The notes beneath the pieces are model-generated. The model did no database searches, was not told the origin of the DNA, and was given only the letters and a program-made list of their open reading frames with translations. Positions 35,728-44,420 of a stretch of 64,000 bases of DNA are shown here, one piece after another. The position numbers were made by a program, and so were the translations under genes. The DNA is taken from assembly GCA_023389055.1 (NCBI GenBank), contig JAEWFA010000024.1:80648-144647 (forward strand), given 5' to 3'. Origin of the DNA: Pseudomonadota bacterium. GTDB taxonomy: Bacteria; Pseudomonadota; Gammaproteobacteria; Burkholderiales; Burkholderiaceae_E. Each line of letters opens with the position of its first letter. The first letter of the stretch is position 1.

Positions 35728-37037
35728 GTCTTGGCCGGACGGCTCGAGTCGATGAGCGGCTCGTCGGCGGCGGGGATCGCCCCTTCCGAAGTCGTGCCCG
35801 GTTCTGCGAAGACGCCCTTCGCCAACCGGGCCTGACGATAGACGGCGCGATAACGCTCGACCGACGCGCGCCACGTTCGTTCGCTTTCGACGAAGGCGCG
35901 CGCCCGATCGAGCAGACCTTCGAGTGCACCGAGTCTCGACAGCGCGTCCACCGCTGCGCCGGCGAGCGAGTCGACGTCGCTGTGACGAAAGAGCAGCCCC
36001 GTCTTTCCATGCTCGATCAGCTCGCGGTGCCCGCCGACGTCGGACGCGAGGACGAGCCGGCGCTGCGCCATCGCCTCGAGCGGCTTGAGCGGCGTGACCA
36101 GTTCGGTGAGTCGCATGGGCTTGCGCGGAAACACGAACACGTCGACCAGCGACGAATACAGCGGAACGCGCCCGTGCGGGACCCGCCCCGTGAAGATCAC
36201 CTTGTCGGCCACTCCGAGTCTTTGCGCCTGCGCGCGCAACGCCGCTTCCTGCGGACCACCGCCCACGAGCAGCAAGCGCGTGTCCGGGCGCGCGCGGAGG
36301 ATCGCGGGCATTGCGGCGATCAACAGGTCGAGGCCTTCGTAGCCGTAGAACGACCCCATGAAACCGAGGACCTGCCTGCCCCGCAGGTCGTACTCGCCCT
36401 CGAGCGCGGGGTTGCGCTCGTGCAGCGGGGGGAACTGCTCGATGTCGACGGCATTCGGGATGACCGTGACACGCTTCGCATCGACGCCGCGCCCGGTGAT
36501 CTCCGATCGAAGTCCTTCGCAGATGCAGGTTACGGCATCGACGCGCAGCAGCACATGGGTCTCGAGCGCGCGCGAGAGCCTGTACCGCAAACCGCCCTGC
36601 CGCGAGGTTCCATGGTCGACGGCCGCGTCCTCCCACAACGCTCGAACCTCGTAGACCACTGGAAGACCCAGCTCGCGGCCCGCCCGAAGCGCGGCCAAGC
36701 CGTTCAGCGACGGCGAATGTGCATGGACGACGTCGATTCCATCGCTGCGTGCAACGGCGACGATGCGCCGGGCGAGCGTGCGTACGACGTCCCACTGGCG
36801 AAGGACCGGAAAGCGTGCGAGACCGCCGGGAAACGTGCGATGGAAAACAAGACCGTCGACCGTCTCCTTCGAGAGCCGGCTGCTTCCGTGCGCGAAACTT
36901 GCATGCTTGGCCGACGTGAGGTGCACGGTATCCCAGCCCAGCACCCGTTGCGCCCGAATGATCGACCGAGTACGAAATGCATATCCGCTATGAAGCGGAA
37001 TCGAGTGGTCGAGAACGTGGAGGATCTTCTCGGTCAT
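35724..37037 (-). CDS. glycosyltransferase, exosortase A-associated (GT4)
   Basis: The 437-residue protein begins with KILHVLDHSIPLHSGYAFRTR, a signature of the Daro_2409-like glycosyltransferase group of exosortase A loci. It has the GT-B donor block VFVFPRKPMRLTELVTPLKPLEAMA near 305-329, with the conserved glutamate, and IPNAVDIEQFPP in the middle. The nucleotide sugar used is not known. It begins 9 nt after the end of the next glycosyltransferase gene and overlaps the beta-helix gene start by 4 nt, so it is part of the same operon. Confidence 0.87.
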   Translation of the reverse strand: MTEKILHVLDHSIPLHSGYAFRTRSIIRAQRVLGWDTVHLTSAKHASFAHGSSRLSKETVDGLVFHRTFPGGLARFPVLRQWDVVRTLARRIVAVARSDGIDVVHAHSPSLNGLAALRAGRELGLPVVYEVRALWEDAAVDHGTSRQGGLRYRLSRALETHVLLRVDAVTCICEGLRSEITGRGVDAKRVTVIPNAVDIEQFPPLHERNPALEGEYDLRGRQVLGFMGSFYGYEGLDLLIAAMPAILRARPDTRLLLVGGGPQEAALRAQAQRLGVADKVIFTGRVPHGRVPLYSSLVDVFVFPRKPMRLTELVTPLKPLEAMAQRRLVLASDVGGHRELIEHGKTGLLFRHSDVDSLAGAAVDALSRLGALEGLLDRARAFVESERTWRASVERYRAVYRQARLAKGVFAEPGTTSEGAIPAADEPLIDSSRPAKT

Positions 37038-37046
37038 CTGCCCGGC

Positions 37047-38282
37047 TCAGCTCCTTGCCACCGCGAGCATGGCGGGCTCCCCGGGCGTCGTCAACCGGGT
37101 GAACTCGTCGACGAGCCGATCCACGCGGTCGTCCCACGCGTGGGAACGTGCGTAGTCGATGATCGCGCGTCGATCCCAGTCTCGTTGCAGCGCACGATCG
37201 CAGGCGGCCGCGAAGGCCTCCGCGTCCCACCAGTCGACCAGTTCCCCCGTATCCGGTTCCCGCACAACTTCGGCATTGCCGCCGACGCGCGTGGTCACCA
37301 CCGGCAGCCCGCAGGCCATTGCCTCGAGGAATACGTTGGCCCAGCCCTCGAACTCGGTGGCGAGCACGAAAACGTCCGCCGCGCCGTAGAACCACCGCAA
37401 CTCGTCCTGCGGACGTGTTCCGCAGAAACGCACTGCCTCGACAACACCGCAGGCTCGCGCCTGCGCCTCGAGCGAGGCGCGGAGATCACCCTGGGTCGCC
37501 CCGCCGCCGACGATCAGATAGACGAGACCGGGATGCCGCTCTCGCAGACGTGGCAGCAGCGGCACCACGCGCTGGAACCCCTTGCTTTCGATCAGATTCC
37601 CCACGCCGATCAGCACCGGCGCATCCGGCGCAAGTCCCAGTCGACGACGCGCTTCGACCCGATCCACCGGAGCAAAACGTTCCGTGTCGACCCCGTTGCC
37701 GATAACCTCGACCTTCGACGATGCCACGCCGAGCCTTTGCGCGACATTGCGCGCAAGCGCCTGCGAGACGGCGAAGAGCTTCGCCGCGCTCTGCATCGCC
37801 TCGCGCAGACCCTTCTCCCGCGAGGTGCCGATCAGCCACTCGTCCTTGCTGCCGCGGATGGTGATCGTCGCGGGAAGCCCGAGCCGCTTCGCGATGCGGG
37901 TCGCTGCCCAACCATCGGGATACAGGAAATGCGCGTCGATTGCAGTTGCACGAAAATCGCGGTGAACGCGGCGCACGCAGCCCTCGGTGCACAAGGCCAT
38001 CAGCCGGCCGTCGAAGCGCTTGCCGATGCCGGGCAACGACAGCCAACGCGGGCGATACACGTCGATGCCGTCCATCTTCTCGTGACGCTCCGCCATCGGC
38101 CGGAACGTGGGCCGAAAAAGGCGGATCAGCGCGTCGAACGGCGACCAGGCCTGCGGCGCGACGACGACGATCGGCAATCGTCGGGCGACGCGGAACATTC
38201 GCTCGCGGATGAAGGTGCCGGCAGTGGGCGCGGCATCGCTGGGAAACAGACTCGAATAGACGATCAGGCGCGGTTCGATCAC
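37047..38282 (-). CDS. glycosyltransferase family 4 protein
   Basis: The 411-residue protein reads LIVYSSLFPSDAAPTAGTF at its start and has the GT4 core: VIGNGVDTERFAPVDR, LIGVGNLIESKGF, and the donor-site EFEGWANVFLEAMACGLPVVTT near 339-360. It adds a sugar to the lipid-linked oligosaccharide. I chose GTG 38282, which starts at the first conserved residues; longer frames upstream encode a basic extension without homology. It appears to be the first gene of the leftward operon that runs to about 24.5 kb. The 132 nt before it hold no clear promoter. Confidence 0.85.
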   Translation of the reverse strand: MIEPRLIVYSSLFPSDAAPTAGTFIRERMFRVARRLPIVVVAPQAWSPFDALIRLFRPTFRPMAERHEKMDGIDVYRPRWLSLPGIGKRFDGRLMALCTEGCVRRVHRDFRATAIDAHFLYPDGWAATRIAKRLGLPATITIRGSKDEWLIGTSREKGLREAMQSAAKLFAVSQALARNVAQRLGVASSKVEVIGNGVDTERFAPVDRVEARRRLGLAPDAPVLIGVGNLIESKGFQRVVPLLPRLRERHPGLVYLIVGGGATQGDLRASLEAQARACGVVEAVRFCGTRPQDELRWFYGAADVFVLATEFEGWANVFLEAMACGLPVVTTRVGGNAEVVREPDTGELVDWWDAEAFAAACDRALQRDWDRRAIIDYARSHAWDDRVDRLVDEFTRLTTPGEPAMLAVARS

Positions 38283-38414
38283 GGAACGACCACAGGCGCA
38301 GGCGCTTCGCGCCCCGGTGCGACGAATGGTAGCGATTCTTCGCCGTCCCCTGTCGGGCCACCTGGCGAACTTGTGCACGATCACAGGAGATCGCCGAGCG
38401 CACGGGCGGCGGCG

Positions 38415-38741
38415 TCAGTTCGAGCCGAACTCGTCCCCCAGGATCCCAAGGGTGTCCTGACGCTCACCCAGTAGCCGGGCCACGTCCAGATGGTCACTTC
38501 GCTCGAAATAGCACCACAACAGCGGAAACTTCCCCACCCGCCACGTCCGCAGCCCGGGTATTCCCAGCAGCTTTCCGAGCCTCGGAGATCCCAGGCCCGG
38601 TTCGAGTTCGACCTGATCGAGTGCGTGGTTGGTGGCCTTGGCCACCTTCATCGCCAGGCGGGTGCCGCCTTCCTTTCGGTAGTACCGGACCTCGCCTTGC
38701 TGGTCGCGCAGCGCCTGCGGACGCAGAACCGCCGGCTTCAA
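38415..38741 (-). CDS. RelE/ParE-family toxin
   Basis: The 108-residue protein is a small basic RelE/ParE superfamily toxin. The pattern ALRDQQGEVRYYRKEGG...A near the N-terminus (two helices), GSPRLGKLLGIPGLRTWRVGKFPLLWCYF (loop and strands) and the final strand DVARLLGERQD fit the fold. It begins with a TTG codon whose TG overlaps the antitoxin stop, so it is translated by coupling at low efficiency. ParE members poison gyrase; RelE members cut mRNA; the sequence does not decide between them. Confidence 0.8.
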   Translation of the reverse strand: MKPAVLRPQALRDQQGEVRYYRKEGGTRLAMKVAKATNHALDQVELEPGLGSPRLGKLLGIPGLRTWRVGKFPLLWCYFERSDHLDVARLLGERQDTLGILGDEFGSN

Positions 38742-38989
38742 TCGATCTCGCCGCGAGCGATCGCCAGCAGTTCTCTCTCGTCGGCCTTGGTGCGACGCCG
38801 ACCGGGCCCGGATGCCAGCCCTTCTTCGATGAGATCGCGCAGCCGCTTCCTGGCCTGCTCTTCCTGGTCGCGCCGGACCAGGTCGCGGATGTATTCGCTG
38901 GTGTTGCCGTAGTTGCCGGCGGCGACCCGGTTGTCGATGTACTCACGCATCGACGCGGGCAGAGCGAAGCTCATGGTTTGGCGACTCAT
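38738..38989 (-). CDS. ParD-type antitoxin (ribbon-helix-helix)
   Basis: The 83-residue protein opens SRQTMSFALPASMREYIDNRVAAGNYGNTSEYIRDLVRR, the ribbon-helix-helix DNA-binding domain of ParD. The remaining charged tail should bind the toxin. The ATG at 38989 has AGGA 7 nt upstream. A 17-nt perfect palindrome at 39008-39024 lies just upstream and is probably its operator. Confidence 0.88.
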   Translation of the reverse strand: MSRQTMSFALPASMREYIDNRVAAGNYGNTSEYIRDLVRRDQEEQARKRLRDLIEEGLASGPGRRRTKADERELLAIARGEID

Positions 38990-39007
38990 GCCAGAATCCT
39001 GGGCTGA

Positions 39008-39024
39008 TTGACAACAGTTGTCAA
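39008..39024. promoter_or_regulatory. operator-like palindrome upstream of parD
   Basis: TTGACAAC-A-GTTGTCAA is a perfect 8-bp inverted repeat around a single base. It begins 19 nt before the antitoxin start codon, and on the minus strand it contains TTGACA, a consensus -35 hexamer. Ribbon-helix-helix antitoxins bind such sites, so autorepression of the ParDE module is likely. Confidence 0.6.
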
Positions 39025-39183
39025 CTCTTCGAGACGGCACTCTCGCAGGCAGCGCCAGTATGCGCAATTGCCTGCGAAACGGCGCTTCGCTCGCGGTCAG
39101 ACCCCACTACCGGAGCCACGTCTCCCGAGCTTCTCCGCATGCCTGTCTAGACTGGACCGCATCGCTTCGCCCAGGAGCGCCCC

Positions 39184-40581
39184 ATGCCCTCCTTCCGCGC
39201 CGACGCCTTCGTCTTCTTCGGCGCCACCGGCGACCTCGCCCACAAGAAGATCTTTCCCGCGCTAGCTGCCCTCGTTCGCGCCGGCCGCCTGGAAATGCCG
39301 ATCGTCGGCGTCGCCCGCTCGCCGCTGTCGATCGACGATTTCCGAGCCCGTGCCCGCGCGAGCCTCGAAGCCAGCGGCCCGGTCGACGAGGCCTCCTGGC
39401 AGCGCCTGTCCAGCCAGTTGCGCTACATCGACGGCAACTACCGCGACCCGAAGACCTACGCGAAGCTGCGCGCCGAACTCGGCTACGCCGCGCACCCGCT
39501 CCACTACCTCGCCATCCCCCCGTCGATGTTCGAAACGGTGCTCGACGGCCTGGCGCAGGCCGGCTGCACCGACGGCGCGAGCGTCATCGTCGAGAAGCCC
39601 TTCGGCCGCGACGTCGAATCCGCGCGCGAGCTGAACCGCACGCTGCACGCCCACTTCCCCGAGTCCTCGGTCTTTCGCATCGACCACTACCTCGGCAAGG
39701 AGGCAGTACAGAACCTGCTGTACTTCCGCTTCGCGAATTCCTTCGTCGAGCCGCTGTGGAACCGCACGCACATCGCGTCGGTACAGATCACGATGGCCGA
39801 GGCCTTCGGCGTGCACGGACGCGGCGCGTTCTACGACGGGGTGGGCGCGGTGCGCGACGTCGTGCAGAACCACCTGCTGCAGGTCGTGTCGCTGCTCGCG
39901 ATGGACGCACCGGTGGGCAGCGACGCCGAGTCGATGCGCTCGGAGAAGCTGCGGCTGTTTCGGGCGATGCGCCCGCTCGATCCGTCGCAGGTCGTGCGGG
40001 GACAGTTCGATGGCTATCGCGAGGTCGACGGCGTGGCCCCGGACTCCGACGTCGAGACCTTCGTCGCGCTACGGTTGCAGATCGAGACCTGGCGCTGGGC
40101 GGGCGTGCCCTTCTACCTCCGCGCCGGCAAGCGCCTGCCGGTGACGGCCACCGAGGTCTTCGTCGATCTGAAGACGCCGCCGCTGGCGCTCTTCGATCCC
40201 GTCTCGGGGGGGCACTCGAACTACTTCCGTTTCCAGCTCAGCCCCGAGGTGATCGTCTCGATTGGCGCGCGCGCGAAGAAGCCGGGCGAGGCGATGACGG
40301 GTGAAGACGTCGAGCTCGTCGCCACCTGCTGTCCGGAGAACGGCGGGCGCAGCGCCTACGAGCGGCTGATCGGCGATGCGTTGCGCGGCGACTCGTCGCT
40401 CTTCACGCGCGACGACACGGTCGAAGCGGCCTGGCGGGTGGTGGAACCCGCTTTGCACGACTCGCAGCCGGTGCTGCCTTATGAACCCGGCAGTTGGGGC
40501 CCGACGCAGGCGGCGAAGATCGTCGCCGGCGACGAAGGCTGGCACGACCCGCACCCGCGCGAAGGAGCAACGAACCGATGA
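39184..40581 (+). CDS. zwf: glucose-6-phosphate 1-dehydrogenase
   Basis: The 465-residue protein is glucose-6-phosphate dehydrogenase, the first step of the oxidative pentose phosphate and Entner-Doudoroff routes. It has the NADP-binding GATGDLA (13-19), the EKPFGRD segment near 137, and the substrate-binding signature RIDHYLGKE (165-173) with the active-site His168. The length is a little short of the usual 480-490. The ATG has a GGAG-like site (CCAGGAGCG) about 5 nt upstream. Its stop overlaps the transketolase start by 4 nt (ATGA), so the two are translated together. The 159 nt upstream hold no clear promoter. Confidence 0.96.
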   Translation: MPSFRADAFVFFGATGDLAHKKIFPALAALVRAGRLEMPIVGVARSPLSIDDFRARARASLEASGPVDEASWQRLSSQLRYIDGNYRDPKTYAKLRAELGYAAHPLHYLAIPPSMFETVLDGLAQAGCTDGASVIVEKPFGRDVESARELNRTLHAHFPESSVFRIDHYLGKEAVQNLLYFRFANSFVEPLWNRTHIASVQITMAEAFGVHGRGAFYDGVGAVRDVVQNHLLQVVSLLAMDAPVGSDAESMRSEKLRLFRAMRPLDPSQVVRGQFDGYREVDGVAPDSDVETFVALRLQIETWRWAGVPFYLRAGKRLPVTATEVFVDLKTPPLALFDPVSGGHSNYFRFQLSPEVIVSIGARAKKPGEAMTGEDVELVATCCPENGGRSAYERLIGDALRGDSSLFTRDDTVEAAWRVVEPALHDSQPVLPYEPGSWGPTQAAKIVAGDEGWHDPHPREGATNR

Positions 40582-42665
40582 CCTCCGCCTCTCCTCGTTC
40601 TGATCCTCGACCTTTCGACGACCTCGATCGCCGCTGCGTCGACACGCTGCGCTTCCTGTCGATGGACATGGTGCAGAAGGCAGACAGCGGCCACCCGGGG
40701 CTGCCGCTGGGCGCCGCGCCGATGGCGTGGGCGCTGTGGAGCCGGTTCCTGCGCCATGCACCCACGGAGCCGCACTGGGCCGATCGCGACCGCTTCGTGC
40801 TGTCCGCCGGACACGGCTCGGCGCTGCTGTATTCGCTGCTCTTTCTCACCGGCTACGACCTGTCGCTCGACGATCTGAAGCAGTTCCGCCAATGGGGCAG
40901 CCGCACGCCGGGGCATCCGGAGCGCGGCCATACGCCGGGCGTCGAGATCACTACCGGCCCGCTCGGGCAGGGCCTGTCGAACGCCGTCGGAATGGCGATC
41001 GCCGAAGCGCAGCTCGCCGCGCGCTACGACCGTCCGGGGCATGCGATCGTCGACCACCGCACCTTCGTCATCGCCAGCGACGGCGACCTGATGGAAGGCG
41101 TCGCCTCGGAAGCAGCATCGCTCGCCGGGCATCTGAAGCTCGGCAAGCTCGTCGTGCTCTACGACGACAACGAGGTGACGCTGGCCGCCGGCACACCGAT
41201 CACCTTCAGCGAGGATCGCGCGGCGCGTTTCGCCGCCTACGGCTGGCAGACGCAGACGGTGGACGACGGCAACGATCTGGCGGCGATCGGCGCGGCGATA
41301 GCACGCGCTTGCGACGAGCGGGAACGCCCGTCGCTAGTCCTCGTGCGCACGCACATCGGCTACGGGTCGCCCGAGCAGGACAGCTACAAGGCGCACGGCT
41401 CGCCGCTCGGCGAGAAGGACGTCGCGGCCACCAAGCGTGCTCTCGGCTGGCCCGAGTCGCCGCCGTTCCTGGTGCCCGACGACGTGCGCGAACGCGCGCG
41501 CGAGGCGATCGATCGGGGACGACGTCTCGTCGATGAATGGAAGGCGCGCCTGGAGGCTTACCGCATCGCGCTGCCCGAGGAGGCCGACGAGTTCGAGCAG
41601 CGCATGCGCGGCGAGTTGCCGCACGGATGGGACACCTCGATTCCGTCGTTCGCGCCCGATCCGAAAGGCATCGCCACGCGCGTGGCCGGCGGCAAGGTGG
41701 CCAACGAGATCGCCACGCACCTGCCCGCGCTGACGGGAGGCTCCGCCGACCTCGATCCTTCGACGTACACCGCCCTGAAGGGGCTGGGTGAGTTCAATCC
41801 CCCGCCGCCCGCGCCGCCCGCGGCGCAGGACCAGCCCAACGGCCCCTGGAGCTATGCCGGGCGCAACCTGCATTTCGGCGTGCGCGAGCACGCGATGGGC
41901 GCGATCCTCAACGGCCTGGCCGCGCACGGCGGCATGCTGCCCTTCGGCGCGACCTTTCTCACGTTCTCCGACTACATGCGTCCGTCGATCCGCCTGGCGG
42001 CTTTGATGGGCCTGCAGGTCGTTTACGTCTTCACCCACGACAGCATCGCGTTGGGCGAGGACGGACCGACGCACCAGCCGGTGGAGCAGATCGCCAGCCT
42101 GCGCGCGGTGCCGAACCTGGACGTGATCCGGCCCTGCGACGCGAACGAAACGGCAGCGGCCTGGCGCGTGGCGATCGAGACGCGCGATCGGCCGACGGCG
42201 CTGGTGCTGACGCGGCAGAAGGTGCCGACGCTGGACCGGTCGGTGGTGGCGCCGGCCGAGGGGCTGCGGCGCGGGGCGTACGTGCTGAAGGACTTCGGGC
42301 GATCGGGCGACGCGGCGCCGGCGCTGATCCTGATCGCGACCGGGAGCGAAGTGTCGCTGGCGTTGCAGGCGGCGGAGAAGCTTGCGACGGATGGGACTGT
42401 CGTGCGCGTCGTTTCGATGCCGTGCTGGGAGTTGTTCGAGGCGCAGGACGAGGCGTATCGCGAGTCGGTGCTGCCACGCAGCGTCCGCGCACGGGTGGCG
42501 ATCGAAGCTGCGTCGCCGATGGGGTGGGAGCGCTGGGTCGGCGATGCAGGCGCCGTGATCGGCGTCGACCGGTTCGGCGCGTCGGCGCCGGGCGACGAGG
42601 TGATGCGGCGCTACGGGTTCGATGTGGCGAACGTCGTCGAGCGAGCGCGGCGGTGCATGGGGTGA
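40578..42665 (+). CDS. tkt: transketolase
   Basis: The 695-residue protein is a thiamine diphosphate-dependent transketolase of the pentose phosphate pathway. It contains SGHPGLPLGAAPMA near 35, GPLGQGLSNAVGMA near 127, the thiamine-binding SDGDLMEGVASEA near 167, and LHFGVREHAMGAI near 432, with GPTHQPVEQIASLRA later on. It moves two-carbon units between sugar phosphates. The start overlaps the zwf stop (ATGA), an operon arrangement that links NADPH production with pentose recycling. The C-terminal domain is present and the gene looks intact. Confidence 0.96.
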   Translation: MTSASPRSDPRPFDDLDRRCVDTLRFLSMDMVQKADSGHPGLPLGAAPMAWALWSRFLRHAPTEPHWADRDRFVLSAGHGSALLYSLLFLTGYDLSLDDLKQFRQWGSRTPGHPERGHTPGVEITTGPLGQGLSNAVGMAIAEAQLAARYDRPGHAIVDHRTFVIASDGDLMEGVASEAASLAGHLKLGKLVVLYDDNEVTLAAGTPITFSEDRAARFAAYGWQTQTVDDGNDLAAIGAAIARACDERERPSLVLVRTHIGYGSPEQDSYKAHGSPLGEKDVAATKRALGWPESPPFLVPDDVRERAREAIDRGRRLVDEWKARLEAYRIALPEEADEFEQRMRGELPHGWDTSIPSFAPDPKGIATRVAGGKVANEIATHLPALTGGSADLDPSTYTALKGLGEFNPPPPAPPAAQDQPNGPWSYAGRNLHFGVREHAMGAILNGLAAHGGMLPFGATFLTFSDYMRPSIRLAALMGLQVVYVFTHDSIALGEDGPTHQPVEQIASLRAVPNLDVIRPCDANETAAAWRVAIETRDRPTALVLTRQKVPTLDRSVVAPAEGLRRGAYVLKDFGRSGDAAPALILIATGSEVSLALQAAEKLATDGTVVRVVSMPCWELFEAQDEAYRESVLPRSVRARVAIEAASPMGWERWVGDAGAVIGVDRFGASAPGDEVMRRYGFDVANVVERARRCMG

Positions 42666-42742
42666 TCCTCGTTCACATCCTTCGCCGCACGGCGGCGACG
42701 AAGTCGAGCAGGTCGACCAGACGATTGCGCACGATGTCCGCA

Positions 42743-42776
42743 CGTCGGCTCGACTCGTCGGCTCGACGCGTCGGCT
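42743..42776. repeat. 13-bp imperfect tandem repeat in the tkt-VapC gap
   Basis: The unit CGTCGGCTCGACT/G is present twice in tandem, followed by a partial third copy ending in CGTCGGCT. It lies in the 166-nt gap between the convergent tkt and PIN-toxin genes. No gene or terminator is evident there. Confidence 0.4.
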
Positions 42777-42831
42777 ACGTTCTACCGGCATCATCCGCCG
42801 GACTTGCACCGGCTCGTTCACTCGAGCTATT

Positions 42832-43284
42832 TCAATTGCGCGAACCGCCCAGATGCTGCCCGGCCGCCGCTGCCAGCCTGCGGTCGAACGTGGCCAACGG
42901 CGCCTTCAATTCAGCGGCCAGCCAGAGGTACGCCGCGTCGTATGCGCTGAGCGAATAGCCCCGAGCGAGCTCGAAACTGTTCTTCGCATTGACCCGGTGC
43001 AGTGTCACGTCGACCCCACCGAAGGCAGCGAGCGCAGCATGCGCGATGGCGTCGCCTGCCGTGGCGATTTTCTTCAATGCGGCGCTGGCGAACTCGTACT
43101 CCAGCAATTCGGGGGCGTGCAGTTCGCATCGTTCGAGGGTCGCACGCGCCTGCTCTCCCAGCACCGGTTCCAGGAACAATGCCGCTACGAGAACGCTGCA
43201 ATCGACGATAAGCGGCGGCAGCACGCGATATGCGCCTGCCGGCTCGGCGATGTAGAGGCGCCGTACCCCGGTGCGTCCGCCCAT
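42832..43284 (-). CDS. PIN-domain toxin, VapC/FitB type
   Basis: The 150-residue protein is a PIN-domain ribonuclease with Asp28 in PLIVDCSVLVAALFLEP, Glu in LLEYEFASAALKK near 61-63, and Asp in SAYDAAYLWLAAE and ATFDRRLAAAAG near the end. The extra 22 N-terminal residues before the first strand are longer than usual; an internal start is possible. The ATG directly follows the antitoxin stop codon, so the pair is translationally coupled. Confidence 0.85.
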   Translation of the reverse strand: MGGRTGVRRLYIAEPAGAYRVLPPLIVDCSVLVAALFLEPVLGEQARATLERCELHAPELLEYEFASAALKKIATAGDAIAHAALAAFGGVDVTLHRVNAKNSFELARGYSLSAYDAAYLWLAAELKAPLATFDRRLAAAAGQHLGGSRN

Positions 43285-43593
43285 TCAACGTTCGTCCCTA
43301 TCGGCCCGGATGATGTCGACTCCGAGCGGCGCGTCTGCAGGCGGGTCGGGAAAGCGCGCACGCAGCGAATCGATGATTTCGCCGATGGGCCGGGTGGCCT
43401 CCGGCGGTTTGCGTCTCGCCGATCCGGCCCAAGCAGGCGGCGACGCGACGTCTGCCGATTGCGCCGCCGCCTCGATGATCGCCATCAGTTCACGCTGAAG
43501 TGAACGGTGATTGCGCGCTGCGCGCGCCCGTAGACGTTGCGCGAGATCGACGGGAACACCCTTGATGGAAAGGTTGACGACGTGTTCCGGCAT
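43285..43593 (-). CDS. FitA/Arc-type antitoxin (ribbon-helix-helix)
   Basis: The 102-residue protein has an N-terminal ribbon-helix-helix segment (VVNLSIKGVPVDLAQRLRARAARNHRSLQRELMAII) typical of FitA-like antitoxins, then a proline-rich linker and a C-terminal toxin-binding tail. The ATG at 43593 has GGAGAGG about 5 nt upstream. Two copies of TGGATCCGTT lie just upstream and may be its binding sites. Confidence 0.83.
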   Translation of the reverse strand: MPEHVVNLSIKGVPVDLAQRLRARAARNHRSLQRELMAIIEAAAQSADVASPPAWAGSARRKPPEATRPIGEIIDSLRARFPDPPADAPLGVDIIRADRDER

Positions 43594-43608
43594 TTGCGCC
43601 TCTCCGAA

Positions 43609-43647
43609 TGGATCCGTTCTGGATGCTACTCCCTTTCTGGATCCGTT
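43609..43647. promoter_or_regulatory. two direct repeats upstream of the FitA-type antitoxin
   Basis: TGGATCCGTT occurs at 43609-43618 and again at 43638-43647, 29 nt apart start to start, close to three helical turns. They lie between the 3' end of pgl and the antitoxin start, flanking a TAGCAT on the minus strand that may serve as -10 box. They are candidate operator half-sites for the antitoxin. Confidence 0.4.
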
Positions 43648-43669
43648 ACGGAACCGCCGCTCTATGCCC

Positions 43670-44395
43670 TTACCTGCCGGGCCCGAACGCCACGCCCTCG
43701 GCGAGTACGTCCACTCCGGCCGCGCACCGGACCGACGCTGCCGGAATGTTCTCTCCCGCGCGCCAGCGCCGCACCGCATCGCGCTTCGACTCCCCGGCCA
43801 CGAGAAACAGCACCTCGCGTGAACGCCCCAGCCGCGCCGCGCTCATCGATACCCGTTCGGAGGGCGGCTTCGGCGCGCCGAATACCGGCAGCGCATCGGG
43901 TGCATCGACCGTTTCACCGCGGTCGTGCGCTCCGGGAAAGAGGCTCGCGGTATGCCCGTCCTCGCCGAGACCGAGCAGCACCAGATCGAAGTCGGCTACT
44001 CCGGCAAGCGTGCGCCGATATGCTTCGGCGCCGGCTACAGGACCCCGCTCGGCGGGGATGAGATGGATCGCATCGCGGGGGATCGGGACGTGATCGAGCC
44101 ACGCGTCGAAGGCCATGCGGTCGTTGCGCTCGGCGTCGCCTCGAGGCACGCAGCGCTCGTCGCCGAAGTAGACCGCCCAGCGCGTCCATTCGGTTTCGAG
44201 CGCAACGAGCCTTCGATAGACGTTGCGCGGCGTCTCGCCGCCGGCGAGCACGATGCGGAAACGGCCTCGGTGAGCGCAGGCATCTCGTGCGGCGCTCGAG
44301 ATGCGCACGAGCGCTTCCGCTTCGAGTGCCTTACGAGTCGTCGCGACATGCCAGCGGGTGGGTTGCGCAACTGTATTCGCGCCGCTCGGGTCCAT
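43670..44395 (-). CDS. pgl: 6-phosphogluconolactonase
   Basis: The 241-residue protein belongs to the SOL/DevB 6-phosphogluconolactonase family. FRIVLAGGETPRNVYRRL (about 46-63), WAVYFGDERCVP (about 73-84) and LLGLGEDGHTASLFPG (about 139-154, with the active-site His) are the family motifs. It hydrolyses the lactone made by Zwf to 6-phosphogluconate. Unlike in many bacteria it is not in the zwf transcript: it lies on the opposite strand about 1 kb away, separated by a toxin-antitoxin module. Confidence 0.93.
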   Translation of the reverse strand: MDPSGANTVAQPTRWHVATTRKALEAEALVRISSAARDACAHRGRFRIVLAGGETPRNVYRRLVALETEWTRWAVYFGDERCVPRGDAERNDRMAFDAWLDHVPIPRDAIHLIPAERGPVAGAEAYRRTLAGVADFDLVLLGLGEDGHTASLFPGAHDRGETVDAPDALPVFGAPKPPSERVSMSAARLGRSREVLFLVAGESKRDAVRRWRAGENIPAASVRCAAGVDVLAEGVAFGPGR

Positions 44396-44420
44396 ATTGC
44401 CATTCTTGCTTCCGCGGCCC

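Noticed and set aside
35982..38474. An 830-codon open frame on the + strand
   Set aside because: It lies opposite two clear glycosyltransferases on the minus strand and shows no recognisable motif.
42682..42698. Hairpin TCGCCG-N5-CGGCGA after the tkt stop codon
   Set aside because: No T tract follows and such short G+C-rich stems are common by chance here.
42676..42780. A short minus-strand frame ending RADIVRNRLVDLLDFVAAVRR, like the end of a HEPN-type protein
   Set aside because: It is less than 40 codons, bounded by a stop, and the similarity is too short to support a gene remnant.
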